From assembly GCF_028595285.1 (NCBI RefSeq), contig NZ_JAQQXQ010000003.1:1-64000 (forward strand): a stretch of 64,000 nucleotides of DNA, in the 5' to 3' direction. Of the stretch, positions 26,987-35,024 are shown one piece after another; positions within the stretch are counted from its first letter, which is position 1, and the number at the start of each line of letters is the position of its first letter. The notes beneath the pieces are model-generated. The model made no database searches and was not told the DNA's origin. It saw only the letters and a program-made list of their open reading frames with translations. The position numbers and the translations under genes were made by a program. This DNA is from Erythrobacter fulvus. Its GTDB lineage: Bacteria; Pseudomonadota; Alphaproteobacteria; Sphingomonadales; Sphingomonadaceae.

Positions 26987-28024
26987 TCACTCTTTGCGGC
27001 TATTACTGGATGATGTCGGCGGGGGCGCCTTGCCGTCATAGGCAAGGCGGAAGCCCACGTTTGACGCACCCAGGCCGGGATCGCGCCCCTGACGGCTTTC
27101 GGGGCGATATCGCTGGCAGTAGTTTGGCGCGCAAAGGTAGCTGCCGCCCTTCATGACCCGGCTGGCGAAACCGGGGTTCAACGGGTCATAGGCGTCGTTC
27201 TCGCTGGCTCTGCGCGGATTGTCGCGCGTTTGCGGATCGTGCCCGGGCCGATAGAAGTCTGCCGTTACCTCCCAGACATTGCCGACCATGTCGTAGAGTC
27301 CGAAGCCGTTGGGCGCAAAGCAACCGACCGGCGCGATGCCCTTGAAACCGTCAGCCGCTTCGTTGACGACCGGAAAGACGCCCTGCCAGCTGTTGGCGCT
27401 TTTGGCATCGGGCTGTTCGACATAATCGGGCGCGCCTGCGCTGGCTGCATATTCCCACTCGGCCTCGGTCGGCAGCCGTCCGCCACGCCATGCCGCATAG
27501 GCCTGCATGTCTTCCCATGCGAGATGCACTGCCGGTTGATCGGGCACGGCATCGGGCCCCTGCCGGCCGTAGGGCTTTTTCCAGCTGGCACCGGGCACAT
27601 AGTCCCACCAGTCGGCATAGTTGCGCGAAGGGCGATCGGGCGGGGTGAACACCGCCGAACCGGGCTGCAGCATATGGGCCGGGATCTGTTCCACCGGCAC
27701 GCCGAACTGCGCCGGATCGACGGGCTTTTCGGCCACCGTGACATAGCCGGTCGCATCGACGAACTCGGCGAACTGGCGGTTGGTGACTTCGTGCGGATCG
27801 ATCCAGAAACCGTCCACCCGTGTTTCGCGCGGCGGGCCTTCCTCGGCATAGACCGCATCGCTGCCCATTATGAAGCTTCCGCCTTCGATGTACACCGGTA
27901 GCGAGCGCGGGGTTTCGCACGTTGCCGTGGCGGCAAAATCTGTGGCCGACCGAGGCAGCGCATTTTCGTCCGTTGCGCCGCCGCAGGCCGCGACCAACCA
28001 CGCCAGTGCAAGCGCCCAGCCCAT
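26987..28024 (-). CDS. SUMF1-type formylglycine-generating enzyme, lipoprotein
   Basis: A 345-residue protein of the SUMF1/FGE fold. The C-terminal active site keeps both catalytic cysteines in GGSYLCAPNYCQRYRPESR, followed by SNVGFRLA, which in true FGEs oxidise a Cys in sulfatases to formylglycine. Other family marks are GGSFIMGSD, WIDPHEVTNRQF, RGGRLPTEAEWEYAA and MVGNVWEV. The N-terminus has a hydrophobic stretch ending in a lipobox (LVAAC), so it is probably a periplasmic lipoprotein. A Cys-type sulfatase lies at 30212-31879 and is the likely client. The start could be 28099; 28024 gives the normal signal peptide. Confidence 0.85.
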   Translation of the reverse strand: MGWALALAWLVAACGGATDENALPRSATDFAATATCETPRSLPVYIEGGSFIMGSDAVYAEEGPPRETRVDGFWIDPHEVTNRQFAEFVDATGYVTVAEKPVDPAQFGVPVEQIPAHMLQPGSAVFTPPDRPSRNYADWWDYVPGASWKKPYGRQGPDAVPDQPAVHLAWEDMQAYAAWRGGRLPTEAEWEYAASAGAPDYVEQPDAKSANSWQGVFPVVNEAADGFKGIAPVGCFAPNGFGLYDMVGNVWEVTADFYRPGHDPQTRDNPRRASENDAYDPLNPGFASRVMKGGSYLCAPNYCQRYRPESRQGRDPGLGASNVGFRLAYDGKAPPPTSSSNSRKE

Positions 28025-28140
28025 TTTTATCCGGCGCAGCCCGGGCGGGCGGCAATCCCGCCCAGGCAGAGAGACCCTGGCTTTCAGCAATTGCCGCAAA
28101 TCTGTTCCTCTATCCGCCTGAAGCTTTCGGCCCTGCCGGG

Positions 28141-28614
28141 TCAGGTGAGCGTGACGGGACGGGACGCGATCATTTCCTCCATGACGAAATGACCGGTAAC
28201 AACCGAAAGTTCGAACCCGTCGACAAGTTGCTGGTAAAACCGGTCATAACCCCTGATCCCGGCCGTAACGACCTTGATAAGATAATCCCATTCCCCGCCG
28301 ATGCGGTAAAGATCCACCACGCCGGGGATCCGCGCGACATGATCCTTGAACGCCACCGCCCAGTCTTTCGAATGGTGCGGGGTCTTGATCATCACCATTA
28401 CCACCAGATCCAGCCCGAGCCGCGCGAGATCGATCACCGCGCGCTGGCCGCGCAGCACGCCCTCGGCTTCAAGCCGCTGCAAGCGCCGCCAGCAGGCATT
28501 CTGCGACAGGCCCACGGTTTCGGCCAAAGCCCGCTGGCTAAGCGAGGAATCGGATTGAAGCGCCATCAGGATGCGGCGATCAATATTGTCTATCTGGAGC
28601 GATTGTGTGGTCAT
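28141..28614 (-). CDS. Lrp/AsnC-family transcriptional regulator
   Basis: A 157-residue regulator. An N-terminal helix-turn-helix (about residues 8-55, with SQRALAETVGLSQNACWRRLQRLE) is followed by an AsnC ligand-binding/oligomer domain (VVDLYRIGGEWDYLIKV). Such proteins sense amino acids. It is transcribed divergently from a class V aminotransferase, with only 73 bases between the starts, and a 15-bp palindrome (TTTCA-N5-TGAAA) in that gap is its likely binding site. A longer version starting at 28689 would overlap the divergent gene and lacks support. Confidence 0.9.
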   Translation of the reverse strand: MTTQSLQIDNIDRRILMALQSDSSLSQRALAETVGLSQNACWRRLQRLEAEGVLRGQRAVIDLARLGLDLVVMVMIKTPHHSKDWAVAFKDHVARIPGVVDLYRIGGEWDYLIKVVTAGIRGYDRFYQQLVDGFELSVVTGHFVMEEMIASRPVTLT

Positions 28615-28643
28615 TTGACCCACTATTAGCGCAAAATTTCCCG

Positions 28644-28658
28644 TTTCAGGTAATGAAA
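28644..28658. promoter_or_regulatory. 15-bp palindrome, likely Lrp/AsnC operator
   Basis: TTTCA at 28644-28648 and TGAAA at 28654-28658 form perfect arms around GGTAA. It lies in the 73-base gap between the divergent lrp-like and aminotransferase genes. Length and AT-rich arms match known Lrp/AsnC sites. Not tested. Confidence 0.55.
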
Positions 28659-28687
28659 TCGCGCGCGATATGCGAGATTCTTCCCCC

Positions 28688-30187
28688 ATGACCCATGCCA
28701 GCTTTCCAGCCGCCGAATCTGCGTTGATTCATGCCGAAGCCCTGTTCGAGGCCTTTCGTGCCGATATTCGCGCAAAGATCGCGGCGGGCACGCTGGCACA
28801 TTCGATTATCGGCAAAGGCGCGGCCGTCGATGGCCCGTTCGGCCCGCAGCCGCTGCTTTATGCCGATTACGCCGCATCGGGCAGGGCGCTGCGCGAGATC
28901 GAGCATTTCGTCATCGAACACGTCCTGCCCGTCTACGCCAATCCGCATACCCAGGCATCGTTCTGTGGCCGGTCGATCAATGCGCTTCGTCGCACAGCGC
29001 GGGCTGAGGTCGCGCGGTTCTGCGGCGCGGGCGATGACGACGCGGTGATTTTCGCCGGATCAGGCGCGACCGCCGGCATCCAGAAGCTCGTGCGTCTGTT
29101 CGGAGCCGACCGCTGCGACGAGAGCGGTTCGCCTGCGCTGGTTCTGCTCGGGCCCTACGAGCACCATTCCAACCTGCTGCCATGGCGCGAGAGTGGTGCG
29201 GATGTGATCGAGCTGCCCGAGGATAGGGACGGCGGGCCGGACCGGACAGCCTTGGCCAGAGCGCTGGAACAGGCGCGCGGACGACGGATCATTGCCGCAT
29301 TTTCCGCCGGATCGAACGTCACCGGCGCGTTGAGCGATGTGGTCGCGCTGTCGCAAATGGTGCAGGCGGCCCGCGGAAAGGTAATCTGGGACTACGCGGG
29401 CGCTGCGCCTTACCTGCCGATGGCAATGCAGCTCGCATCAGGCGTGCATGTCGATGCGCTGGTGTTTTCGCCGCACAAGTTCCTGGGCGGCCCGGCATCT
29501 TCAGGTGTGCTGGTCGTGCGGCGCGATGCGGTTGTGATTGACCGGCCATCTGCACCGGGTGGAGGCACTGTCGGTTTCGTCTCGCCCGAGGGGCAAGATT
29601 ACCTGTCCGATCTTTCCGCGCGCGAGGAAGCCGGGACGCCCAATGTCATCGCCGATATCCGCACCGCGCTCGCCGCGATCGTGCGGTCCTGCATGGTGGA
29701 GGCCGGGCTTGATCTGCGCGCGCAGGCGCTGTGCCGGGCGGCGCTGGCCTGTTGGTGCGAACATCCGCGGATCGAGGTGCTGGGTTGCACACAGGCAGAA
29801 CGGCTGCCGATCATATCGTTCCGGGTGCGTGACGGTGCCGGTGCAATTGTGCACCACCAACTCGTTACCCGCATTCTCAGCGATTGTTTCGGGGTTCAGG
29901 CGCGTGGGGGGTGTGCCTGCGCAGGGCCCTATGTCCACCGCCTGCTCGGCATCGACGAGGCAGCCTCGCGTGCCATCCATGCAGCGATCCGCGCCGGACA
30001 CGAACTCGACAAGCCGGGCTTCGTCCGGGTCAATTTCTCGCCCCTGATGAGCGATACCGAAGTCGCGAGGCTGGTCGCCAGTGTCGAGCAGGTGGCTGAC
30101 GGATATGAGCAATTGGCGCGCCATTTCGTCGCCAATCCCGCGACCGCAGTGTTCGAACCGGTTGTGCAAGCTGCAGTGGCCGGCTGA
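28688..30187 (+). CDS. Class V PLP-dependent aminotransferase/cysteine-desulfurase-like
   Basis: A 499-residue enzyme of the class V fold (cysteine desulfurase/selenocysteine lyase-like). Motifs: YADYAASGRALREIE near the N-terminus, FAGSGATAGIQKLV, the PLP-binding Asp in IWDYAGAAPY, and the Schiff-base Lys in FSPHKFLGG. A Cys-rich loop GGCACAGPYVHRLLGI near residue 420 resembles the catalytic Cys loop of desulfurases. Substrate unknown. Start chosen at 28688; ATG at 28670 (six codons longer) is equally possible as neither has a ribosome-binding site. It is probably controlled by the divergent Lrp/AsnC regulator. Confidence 0.85.
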   Translation: MTHASFPAAESALIHAEALFEAFRADIRAKIAAGTLAHSIIGKGAAVDGPFGPQPLLYADYAASGRALREIEHFVIEHVLPVYANPHTQASFCGRSINALRRTARAEVARFCGAGDDDAVIFAGSGATAGIQKLVRLFGADRCDESGSPALVLLGPYEHHSNLLPWRESGADVIELPEDRDGGPDRTALARALEQARGRRIIAAFSAGSNVTGALSDVVALSQMVQAARGKVIWDYAGAAPYLPMAMQLASGVHVDALVFSPHKFLGGPASSGVLVVRRDAVVIDRPSAPGGGTVGFVSPEGQDYLSDLSAREEAGTPNVIADIRTALAAIVRSCMVEAGLDLRAQALCRAALACWCEHPRIEVLGCTQAERLPIISFRVRDGAGAIVHHQLVTRILSDCFGVQARGGCACAGPYVHRLLGIDEAASRAIHAAIRAGHELDKPGFVRVNFSPLMSDTEVARLVASVEQVADGYEQLARHFVANPATAVFEPVVQAAVAG

Positions 30188-30211
30188 CAGCAGCGCAAGC
30201 GTTACGGCCGA

Positions 30212-31879
30212 TCAGTTGGGCCAGTACACCAATTCGTCGCCCGCCACGTAAGGCTCCGCCAGCGTCTTGTCGATCGACACCGGAGTGTCGAAAGTGCTGG
30301 CGTAGAGTGGCGGCTTGCGGACACGGTGATGTGCGGCCAGCAGCGCTTCCAGCTCCGCTCGTTTGGCCGGCTCGGCCGCCGCGAGGTTGCGCTTTTCGGT
30401 AGGGTCGGCGGCGAGGTTGTAGAGCCACACCTTGTTCTGCTTCGTGTTCACCTGAAGCTTCCAGTCGCCCGCGCGAACTGCCTTATAGTACCCGCTGTTC
30501 CAGAATAGCGGCGCATCGGCGCGAAGCTGGGCGCCGGTGCCGGTCAGCGCGGGTGTGAGATCACGCCCGTCGATCACCAGCCCTTGTGGCAGCGGCGCGC
30601 CTGCCGCAGCGGCCAGCGTCGGCATCAGATCGACCTGACCGACAGGAAGCGGAATCCGTGTGCCCGGCGCAATCCGCGCAGGCCAGCTTGCGAACATGGG
30701 CACCCGGATGCCGCCTTCGAAGAAAGTGCCTTTGCCGCCGCGATAGGGTGCGTTGAGTTTATCCAGCCCGATATAGCCCGGGGCGCCGTTATCCGACGAG
30801 ATCACCACCAGAGTGTTTTCCGCCAAACCCTCAGCTTCGAGCTTTGCCATGATCCGCCCCACACTACGATCCAGCGCGCGGACCATTGACGCATAGACCC
30901 GCAGCCGGTGCGGGCCGATATCGCCAACTGCGTCATAATCCTCGCGCGTCGCCTGCAAGGGCGAATGCACACCCCAGTGGGCAAGATAGAGGAAGAAGGG
31001 CCGATTGCGGTTCGCGTCGATTACCTTCAGGCTCTCGTCGGTCCAGTAGTCTGCCAGATAGCCGCCGGGGGCGAACTTCTCACCGCCGTTATAGCTTGTG
31101 ACGAAATGGCCTGCGGCCCACAGGAAGCGATCGATCGGATCGAAGTCGACCCGGGCGTTGACCGCATCGGGGTGATCTTCAGGCAGGTGAAGCATCCCGT
31201 CGAGATTCAGGCTTTCATCGAAGCCTTGCGCGTTGGGATTGAAACTCGGAGCGTTGCCAAGGTGCCACTTGCCGATGTGCACCGTGTGGTAACCGCGCGC
31301 CTTGAGAACTTCTGCGACTGTGACCTCTTCTGAGGGCAGCCCCTGTTCCTCGAATGGCGGCGCGACCGCATCGGCCTTGGCATTGTAGATGGTTGGCGGA
31401 CGATCGGGCGAGATATCTGCGGAGACCATAGAGACAATCCGCGCAAACCCGTCCGGGGTAGGCGTGAATTCGAACCCGGTGCGGGTGGCATAACGGCCCG
31501 TCATCAGCTGCGCGCGCGATGGCGAGCAGGTGGCGTTGCCGGCATAGGCTTGCGTGAAGATCGCTCCTTGTGCGGCCAGCCGGTCGATATTGGGGGTTTG
31601 GACCTTGCCGTCCCCTACGCCGCCACCGAAGGTCGACAGGTCGTTGATTCCCAGATCGTCGAACAGGATGAAGATGATGTTGGGCGGTCGCTCCGCCGGA
31701 GATTGCTCGGCCTTGTCCGGCCCCTGCTGCCACGGCACAGGCCGGTTGTCCGCCACCTGCTGGGTACTGCGCCAGCGGATAAAGGTGAGCGCAAGGTCGG
31801 TGCGCCAGATATAGGCCGCACCGCCAAGCATGGCGAGGCATGCCAGCGTGCCGAGCGCCGCCTTGTGCCAGCGTTTCAC
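30212..31879 (-). CDS. Arylsulfatase-type sulfatase
   Basis: A 555-residue sulfatase. A hydrophobic N-terminal segment (residues about 8-33) anchors or exports it to the periplasm. The metal site begins with IFILFDDLGIND (near residues 69-80). The active-site motif is CSPSRAQLMTGR with the Cys at about residue 118, the form that must be changed to formylglycine. Further marks are GYHTVHIGKWHLG and SSDNGAPG. It removes sulfate from an organic sulfate ester. The GTG start at 31879 overlaps the DUF1330 stop (GTGA). It is the third gene of the dehalogenase operon, and a SUMF1-type enzyme that could activate it is encoded at 27-28 kb. Confidence 0.92.
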   Translation of the reverse strand: MKRWHKAALGTLACLAMLGGAAYIWRTDLALTFIRWRSTQQVADNRPVPWQQGPDKAEQSPAERPPNIIFILFDDLGINDLSTFGGGVGDGKVQTPNIDRLAAQGAIFTQAYAGNATCSPSRAQLMTGRYATRTGFEFTPTPDGFARIVSMVSADISPDRPPTIYNAKADAVAPPFEEQGLPSEEVTVAEVLKARGYHTVHIGKWHLGNAPSFNPNAQGFDESLNLDGMLHLPEDHPDAVNARVDFDPIDRFLWAAGHFVTSYNGGEKFAPGGYLADYWTDESLKVIDANRNRPFFLYLAHWGVHSPLQATREDYDAVGDIGPHRLRVYASMVRALDRSVGRIMAKLEAEGLAENTLVVISSDNGAPGYIGLDKLNAPYRGGKGTFFEGGIRVPMFASWPARIAPGTRIPLPVGQVDLMPTLAAAAGAPLPQGLVIDGRDLTPALTGTGAQLRADAPLFWNSGYYKAVRAGDWKLQVNTKQNKVWLYNLAADPTEKRNLAAAEPAKRAELEALLAAHHRVRKPPLYASTFDTPVSIDKTLAEPYVAGDELVYWPN

Positions 31880-32286
31880 GGTGTCGCCCTTGTGCAGATG
31901 TTGAGCTGCCCTGCCAGCCCCGCGTCGCGATGCTTGGCGATTGTCTGATATTCGGGCGACTGCACCATCGTCATCATCGCCAGCCTCGAGGGATATTCGG
32001 CAATCGCGACCATGTCCCAAAGCTCTTCGACTTCGCCCAGCAGCAGCCCGGTTACCGCGCCGCTGAAGCGCACCTTGCCACCGACCGCTGCAAGGCAGGC
32101 GCCGACGCCTGCGGCATAGCGCAGATAGGCTTCGCGTCCGGTCAGATCGGGTTCCGATCCGTCGGGATAGGTCGCCTTCTCCCGGAACTTGAGCAGATTG
32201 ACCATGCACATTGGCCCGTCATCGCCGCCGGTGAAAAAAGCCATTGCCTGTTCGGGCGTGGGATGGAGCTGATTGGTGACGTTCAT
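31876..32286 (-). CDS. DUF1330-family protein
   Basis: A 136-residue small protein of the DUF1330 (dimeric alpha-beta barrel-like) type: MVNLLKFREKA, a middle GAVTGLLLGEVEELWDMVAIAEYPSR strand pair, and SPEYQTIAKHRDAGL at the end. Such proteins are often found beside catabolic enzymes; no activity is established. Its ATG overlaps the dehalogenase stop (ATGA) and its stop overlaps the sulfatase start, so the three are translationally coupled. Confidence 0.82.
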   Translation of the reverse strand: MNVTNQLHPTPEQAMAFFTGGDDGPMCMVNLLKFREKATYPDGSEPDLTGREAYLRYAAGVGACLAAVGGKVRFSGAVTGLLLGEVEELWDMVAIAEYPSRLAMMTMVQSPEYQTIAKHRDAGLAGQLNICTRATP

Positions 32287-33191
32287 TTCGTATCTCCCTG
32301 CCGGGCAATCTCGAGAATGGCTCCGACGAAGCCCTGCGGGTCGTCTTCCTGAATGAAATGTCCGCCCGAAAGCGTGCGATGCGGCTGGCCTGCGGTCCCG
32401 GGAACCCGGCCGATAAAGCGGCTTTCCCCGCCACGGGTGATCGGATCACCGTCGCTGAAGGCGCACAGGAACGGCTTGTCCCACGTTTCAAACACCTTCC
32501 ATGCCTCGCGCTGGTCGGGCACGGCGAGATTGCCGGCAAAGGGCACGAGGCTGGGGAAGATCCGCGCCCCTGCCTTGTAGCGCGCATCGGGAAAGGGCGC
32601 GTCGTATGCCGCGATTTCGGCGTCGGAAAGGCCGCGTTTGGTGCCTTTGGCGATGATCTTGCCGATCGGGAAAAAGGGACTCCATTGCGAAAAGGCGCGC
32701 CAGATCGCGAAAGCGCGCGGGGCGGGGCCACCTTCGGGCAAGCCGCCATTCGACAGAACGACGCCCGCAAACCGTTCGGGCATGGCTGCCACCAGTCTGA
32801 GTCCGATAAGCGACCCCCAGTCCTGGCAGGCCAGCGTGATGCCACCGAGTTCGAGCGCTTCGATCCATTGACGCATCCAGCCGACATGGCGGGCATAGGT
32901 GTAGTCGGATTTAGCCGCGGGCTTGTCCGATTTGCCGAAGCCGATCAGGTCGGGCGCAAGCACGCGGTAACCGGCGGCGGCGAGAGGGCCGATCATGTGG
33001 CGATAGAGATAGGACCAGCTCGGCTCGCCATGCATCATCAAGACGATCCGGCCTTCGCGCGGGCCTTCGTCAATGTAGTGGATGCGAAGGGGCTGCCCGG
33101 TCCGCGCATCCACAATGTCGAGATAATGCGGTTCAAAGGGAAAATCATCGATCCCCGCGAAGGCTGCGTCAGGGGTGCGCAAAATCTCCAA
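32283..33191 (-). CDS. Haloalkane dehalogenase (DhlA-type)
   Basis: A 302-residue alpha/beta hydrolase that matches haloalkane dehalogenases from its first residues (EILRTPDAAF). HGEPSWSYLYR is near residues 54-64 and forms the oxyanion/halide region. The nucleophile Asp lies in CQDWG at about residue 124, with the halide-binding Trp next to it. The catalytic His is in GGHFIQED near residue 278. It should hydrolyse carbon-halogen bonds to alcohols; the true substrate is unknown. The start is a TTG at 33191 behind GGGAGGG, chosen because it fits the family N-terminus; a TTG eight codons earlier is the alternative. It heads the operon that also encodes DUF1330 and sulfatase, and a TetR operator-like site lies upstream. 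Confidence 0.88.
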   Translation of the reverse strand: MEILRTPDAAFAGIDDFPFEPHYLDIVDARTGQPLRIHYIDEGPREGRIVLMMHGEPSWSYLYRHMIGPLAAAGYRVLAPDLIGFGKSDKPAAKSDYTYARHVGWMRQWIEALELGGITLACQDWGSLIGLRLVAAMPERFAGVVLSNGGLPEGGPAPRAFAIWRAFSQWSPFFPIGKIIAKGTKRGLSDAEIAAYDAPFPDARYKAGARIFPSLVPFAGNLAVPDQREAWKVFETWDKPFLCAFSDGDPITRGGESRFIGRVPGTAGQPHRTLSGGHFIQEDDPQGFVGAILEIARQGDTK

Positions 33192-33219
33192 ACTACCCTC
33201 CCGCCATTCCTTCAACTAT

Positions 33220-33236
33220 TGGCATGATAAGTGTCA
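33220..33236. promoter_or_regulatory. Interrupted palindrome TGGCA-N7-TGTCA upstream of the dehalogenase operon
   Basis: Arms TGGCA (33220-33224) and TGTCA (33232-33236) flank TGATAAG. Exactly the same arms and spacing occur upstream of the tetR gene at 33946-33962. It starts 29 bases before the dehalogenase TTG. Very likely the operator of the adjacent TetR regulator. Confidence 0.65.
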
Positions 33237-33268
33237 TTATATCGCATGTCCGTCAATCTGCGCGCGCA

Positions 33269-33889
33269 TCATGCTCCGGATTGCTGTGCCAGTGCATCGT
33301 CGAGCATCCGCCGCACCACCGCTTTGGCTTCATCTACCGTCAGACCCTGATCATGGCGCAACAGCCGCCAGGTGTTGAAGCTGAGGATTACATTCAGTCC
33401 GCGCGCACCCATGGTGTCGGCGCGCACATGTTCGGGCAGGTGGGCTTCGAGCGTTTCCGCTTCGAGCCGCAGAAGCCGCCGGTAGTCCTGCATCAGATAG
33501 GGGGATTCGAACCGCCGGATGTTGGCCGAAATGCGAAAGGGCATGATCGCCTCGAAAATCCGCGCACGGCGCTCTGCAAGGTCAGTCAGGCGTTGCTGCC
33601 AAGTCGCCCCTTGGGGCGGACGCAGCAGGATCGGGAGGACGCGCGCCTCGATCTCCTCACTCATCTCGCGATAAAGCGCGTCCATATCCTTGAAGTGGCG
33701 AAACACCGAGCGCAGTCCCACTCCGGCGACTTCGGCAACCTGTGCGGCGCTGGGTGCAACCTCGCCCTTGGCCACCAGTTCAAGCATGGCGGAAGCAATG
33801 CGCGAACGGCTTGACCGGCTGCGTTCGCGCCTGCCGTCCGACAGTGGGGCCGCGGTGGCCGAAGTTGCGGAAATCTTCGTTGCAGCCAT
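33269..33889 (-). CDS. TetR-family regulator
   Basis: A 206-residue TetR repressor. The DNA-binding part lies near residues 30-75 with the recognition helix in QVAEVAGVGLRSVFRHFKD. The C-terminal part is a helical ligand-binding region with no clear motif. It stands upstream of the dehalogenase operon on the same strand, 77 bases away, and a shared palindrome lies before both. It therefore probably represses both itself and the operon until a substrate or product binds. The ATG at 33889 follows GCGAGG; an earlier in-frame start at 33955 would fall inside the promoter. Confidence 0.88.
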   Translation of the reverse strand: MAATKISATSATAAPLSDGRRERSRSSRSRIASAMLELVAKGEVAPSAAQVAEVAGVGLRSVFRHFKDMDALYREMSEEIEARVLPILLRPPQGATWQQRLTDLAERRARIFEAIMPFRISANIRRFESPYLMQDYRRLLRLEAETLEAHLPEHVRADTMGARGLNVILSFNTWRLLRHDQGLTVDEAKAVVRRMLDDALAQQSGA

Positions 33890-33934
33890 GTGCCTCGCAA
33901 CCTTTGCGGGAAGGGCGGGAACCCAAGTCTTCAA

Positions 33935-33963
33935 AACGTAAAATATGGCACACAAACTGTCAA
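33935..33963 (-). promoter_or_regulatory. Promoter of tetR with overlapping operator
   Basis: A perfect TTGACA -35 box (33963-33958) and a weak TACGTT -10 box (33940-33935) are 17 bases apart on the minus strand. The palindrome TGGCA-N7-TGTCA (33946-33962) covers the -35 box and most of the spacer, as expected for autorepression. Confidence 0.55.
33946..33962. promoter_or_regulatory. Interrupted palindrome TGGCA-N7-TGTCA upstream of tetR
   Basis: Arms TGGCA (33946-33950) and TGTCA (33958-33962) flank CACAAAC. It has the same arms and seven-base spacing as the site at 33220-33236 before the dehalogenase operon. Likely TetR operator. Confidence 0.65.
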
Positions 33964-34238
33964 TTTAATAACCCTGAGGCAGACGCCTTGGCGGGTTAGG
34001 TGATGTCGTGGCAGTGACCGTCATCACCCTTTTCGGGCGAGGCATCGGCCCTGCGGCGCCGGGGTTTTGACTGCCGGACAGTCTGCAATTGCGTGCGCGG
34101 GCCGCCGACGTGCATGGACGTGGCGCGCAGCGTAAACCAGCGCCAGTCCGCCGAGATTGATCACGCCCGCTGTCAGCGATCCACCGGCAAACAGACGGGT
34201 GCGACCGTCCGGGGACAGGGCCGCACCCGCATTGCGTT
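33964..34238. other. Intergenic region, no gene seen
   Basis: Between the tetR promoter and the outer membrane protein remnant. No frame gives a recognisable protein. A stem with arms GGGTGCG and CGCACCC lies directly after the remnant's stop, at 34194-34225, and may be its old terminator. Confidence 0.4.
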
Positions 34239-34559
34239 TCAGAAGTTGTAGATGACGTCGGCCAGCGCCTGGTGCTGGTCCCACTGGCCACCATTATTGC
34301 CGAAATCGCTGAAGCGATATTCGACCCGCGCGCTGATATTATCGGTGATCGCGCGTTCGACGCCGCCGCCGACCAGCCAGCCGTCGAGATTGTCGGACGC
34401 CTGATGCGGGCCTTCCTCGCCGCTCAGCGTGGTGCGCACCTGCAGGTTGGCGTAGCCGCCGCGCAGGTAGACCAGCGTCTTGTCATTGACGAGATAGCCT
34501 GCACGCGCGCTGAGATCGAAGCTGTAGCGTGGGTCGATGGTGATTGCGTTCCCGTCCAC
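34239..34559 (-). pseudogene. 3' remnant of an outer membrane beta-barrel (OmpA/Opa-like) gene
   Basis: A 106-codon fragment that reads as the C-terminal half of a small outer membrane barrel: alternating strands (YSFDLSARAGYLVNDKTLVYLRGGY; GGGVERAITDNISARVEYRFSDF) and the terminal aromatic residue (YNF) used in barrel insertion. The signal peptide and first strands are missing. Upstream, the frame meets a stop (34572-34574) five codons before the first possible start. The break lies where the DUF1348 gene begins on the other strand, so a rearrangement joined them. Probably not functional. Confidence 0.7.
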
Positions 34560-35011
34560 CCTTGCTGCCCTTTACCCTCGAAAGTGCGACCGAAAAGGTC
34601 AGGCTTGCCGAGTACGGCTGGAATACGCGCGACCCCGAACGGGTGGCGCTGGCCTATTCCCCGGACACGAAATGGCGCAACCGGGTCGAATTTCCGCAGG
34701 GGCGCGACGAGGTCTGTGAATTCCTCACCCGCAAATGGGCGCGCGAGCACGAATACCGGCTCGTCAAGGAGCTTTGGGCATTCACGGGCAATCGCATTGC
34801 GGTGCGTTATGCCTACGAATACCGTGACGACAGCGGCCAGTGGTTTCGCGCCTATGGTAACGAGAACTGGGAATTCGATGCCGACGTGTTGATGACCGGG
34901 CGGCACGCCAGCATCAACGAGAAACCGATCGCTCCAGAGGATCGCAAGCTGCACTTGCCGTTGGGGCCGCGTCCGGCCGATCATCCCGGGCTGACGGAAC
35001 TCGGCTTTTAG
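34544..35011 (+). CDS. DUF1348 (NTF2-like) protein
   Basis: A 155-residue protein matching the DUF1348 family nearly end to end: [72 protein letters not shown] and [30 protein letters not shown]. The fold is NTF2-like; function unknown. The start is odd: a stop codon (TGA, 34541-34543) directly precedes a TTG at 34544, with no ATG or GTG near the conserved N-terminus. The gene overlaps the broken outer membrane gene on the other strand, so its own 5' end may have been replaced. Confidence 0.78.
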   Translation: MRSRPPLLPFTLESATEKVRLAEYGWNTRDPERVALAYSPDTKWRNRVEFPQGRDEVCEFLTRKWAREHEYRLVKELWAFTGNRIAVRYAYEYRDDSGQWFRAYGNENWEFDADVLMTGRHASINEKPIAPEDRKLHLPLGPRPADHPGLTELGF

Positions 35012-35024
35012 TGGTTTTTGTGCC

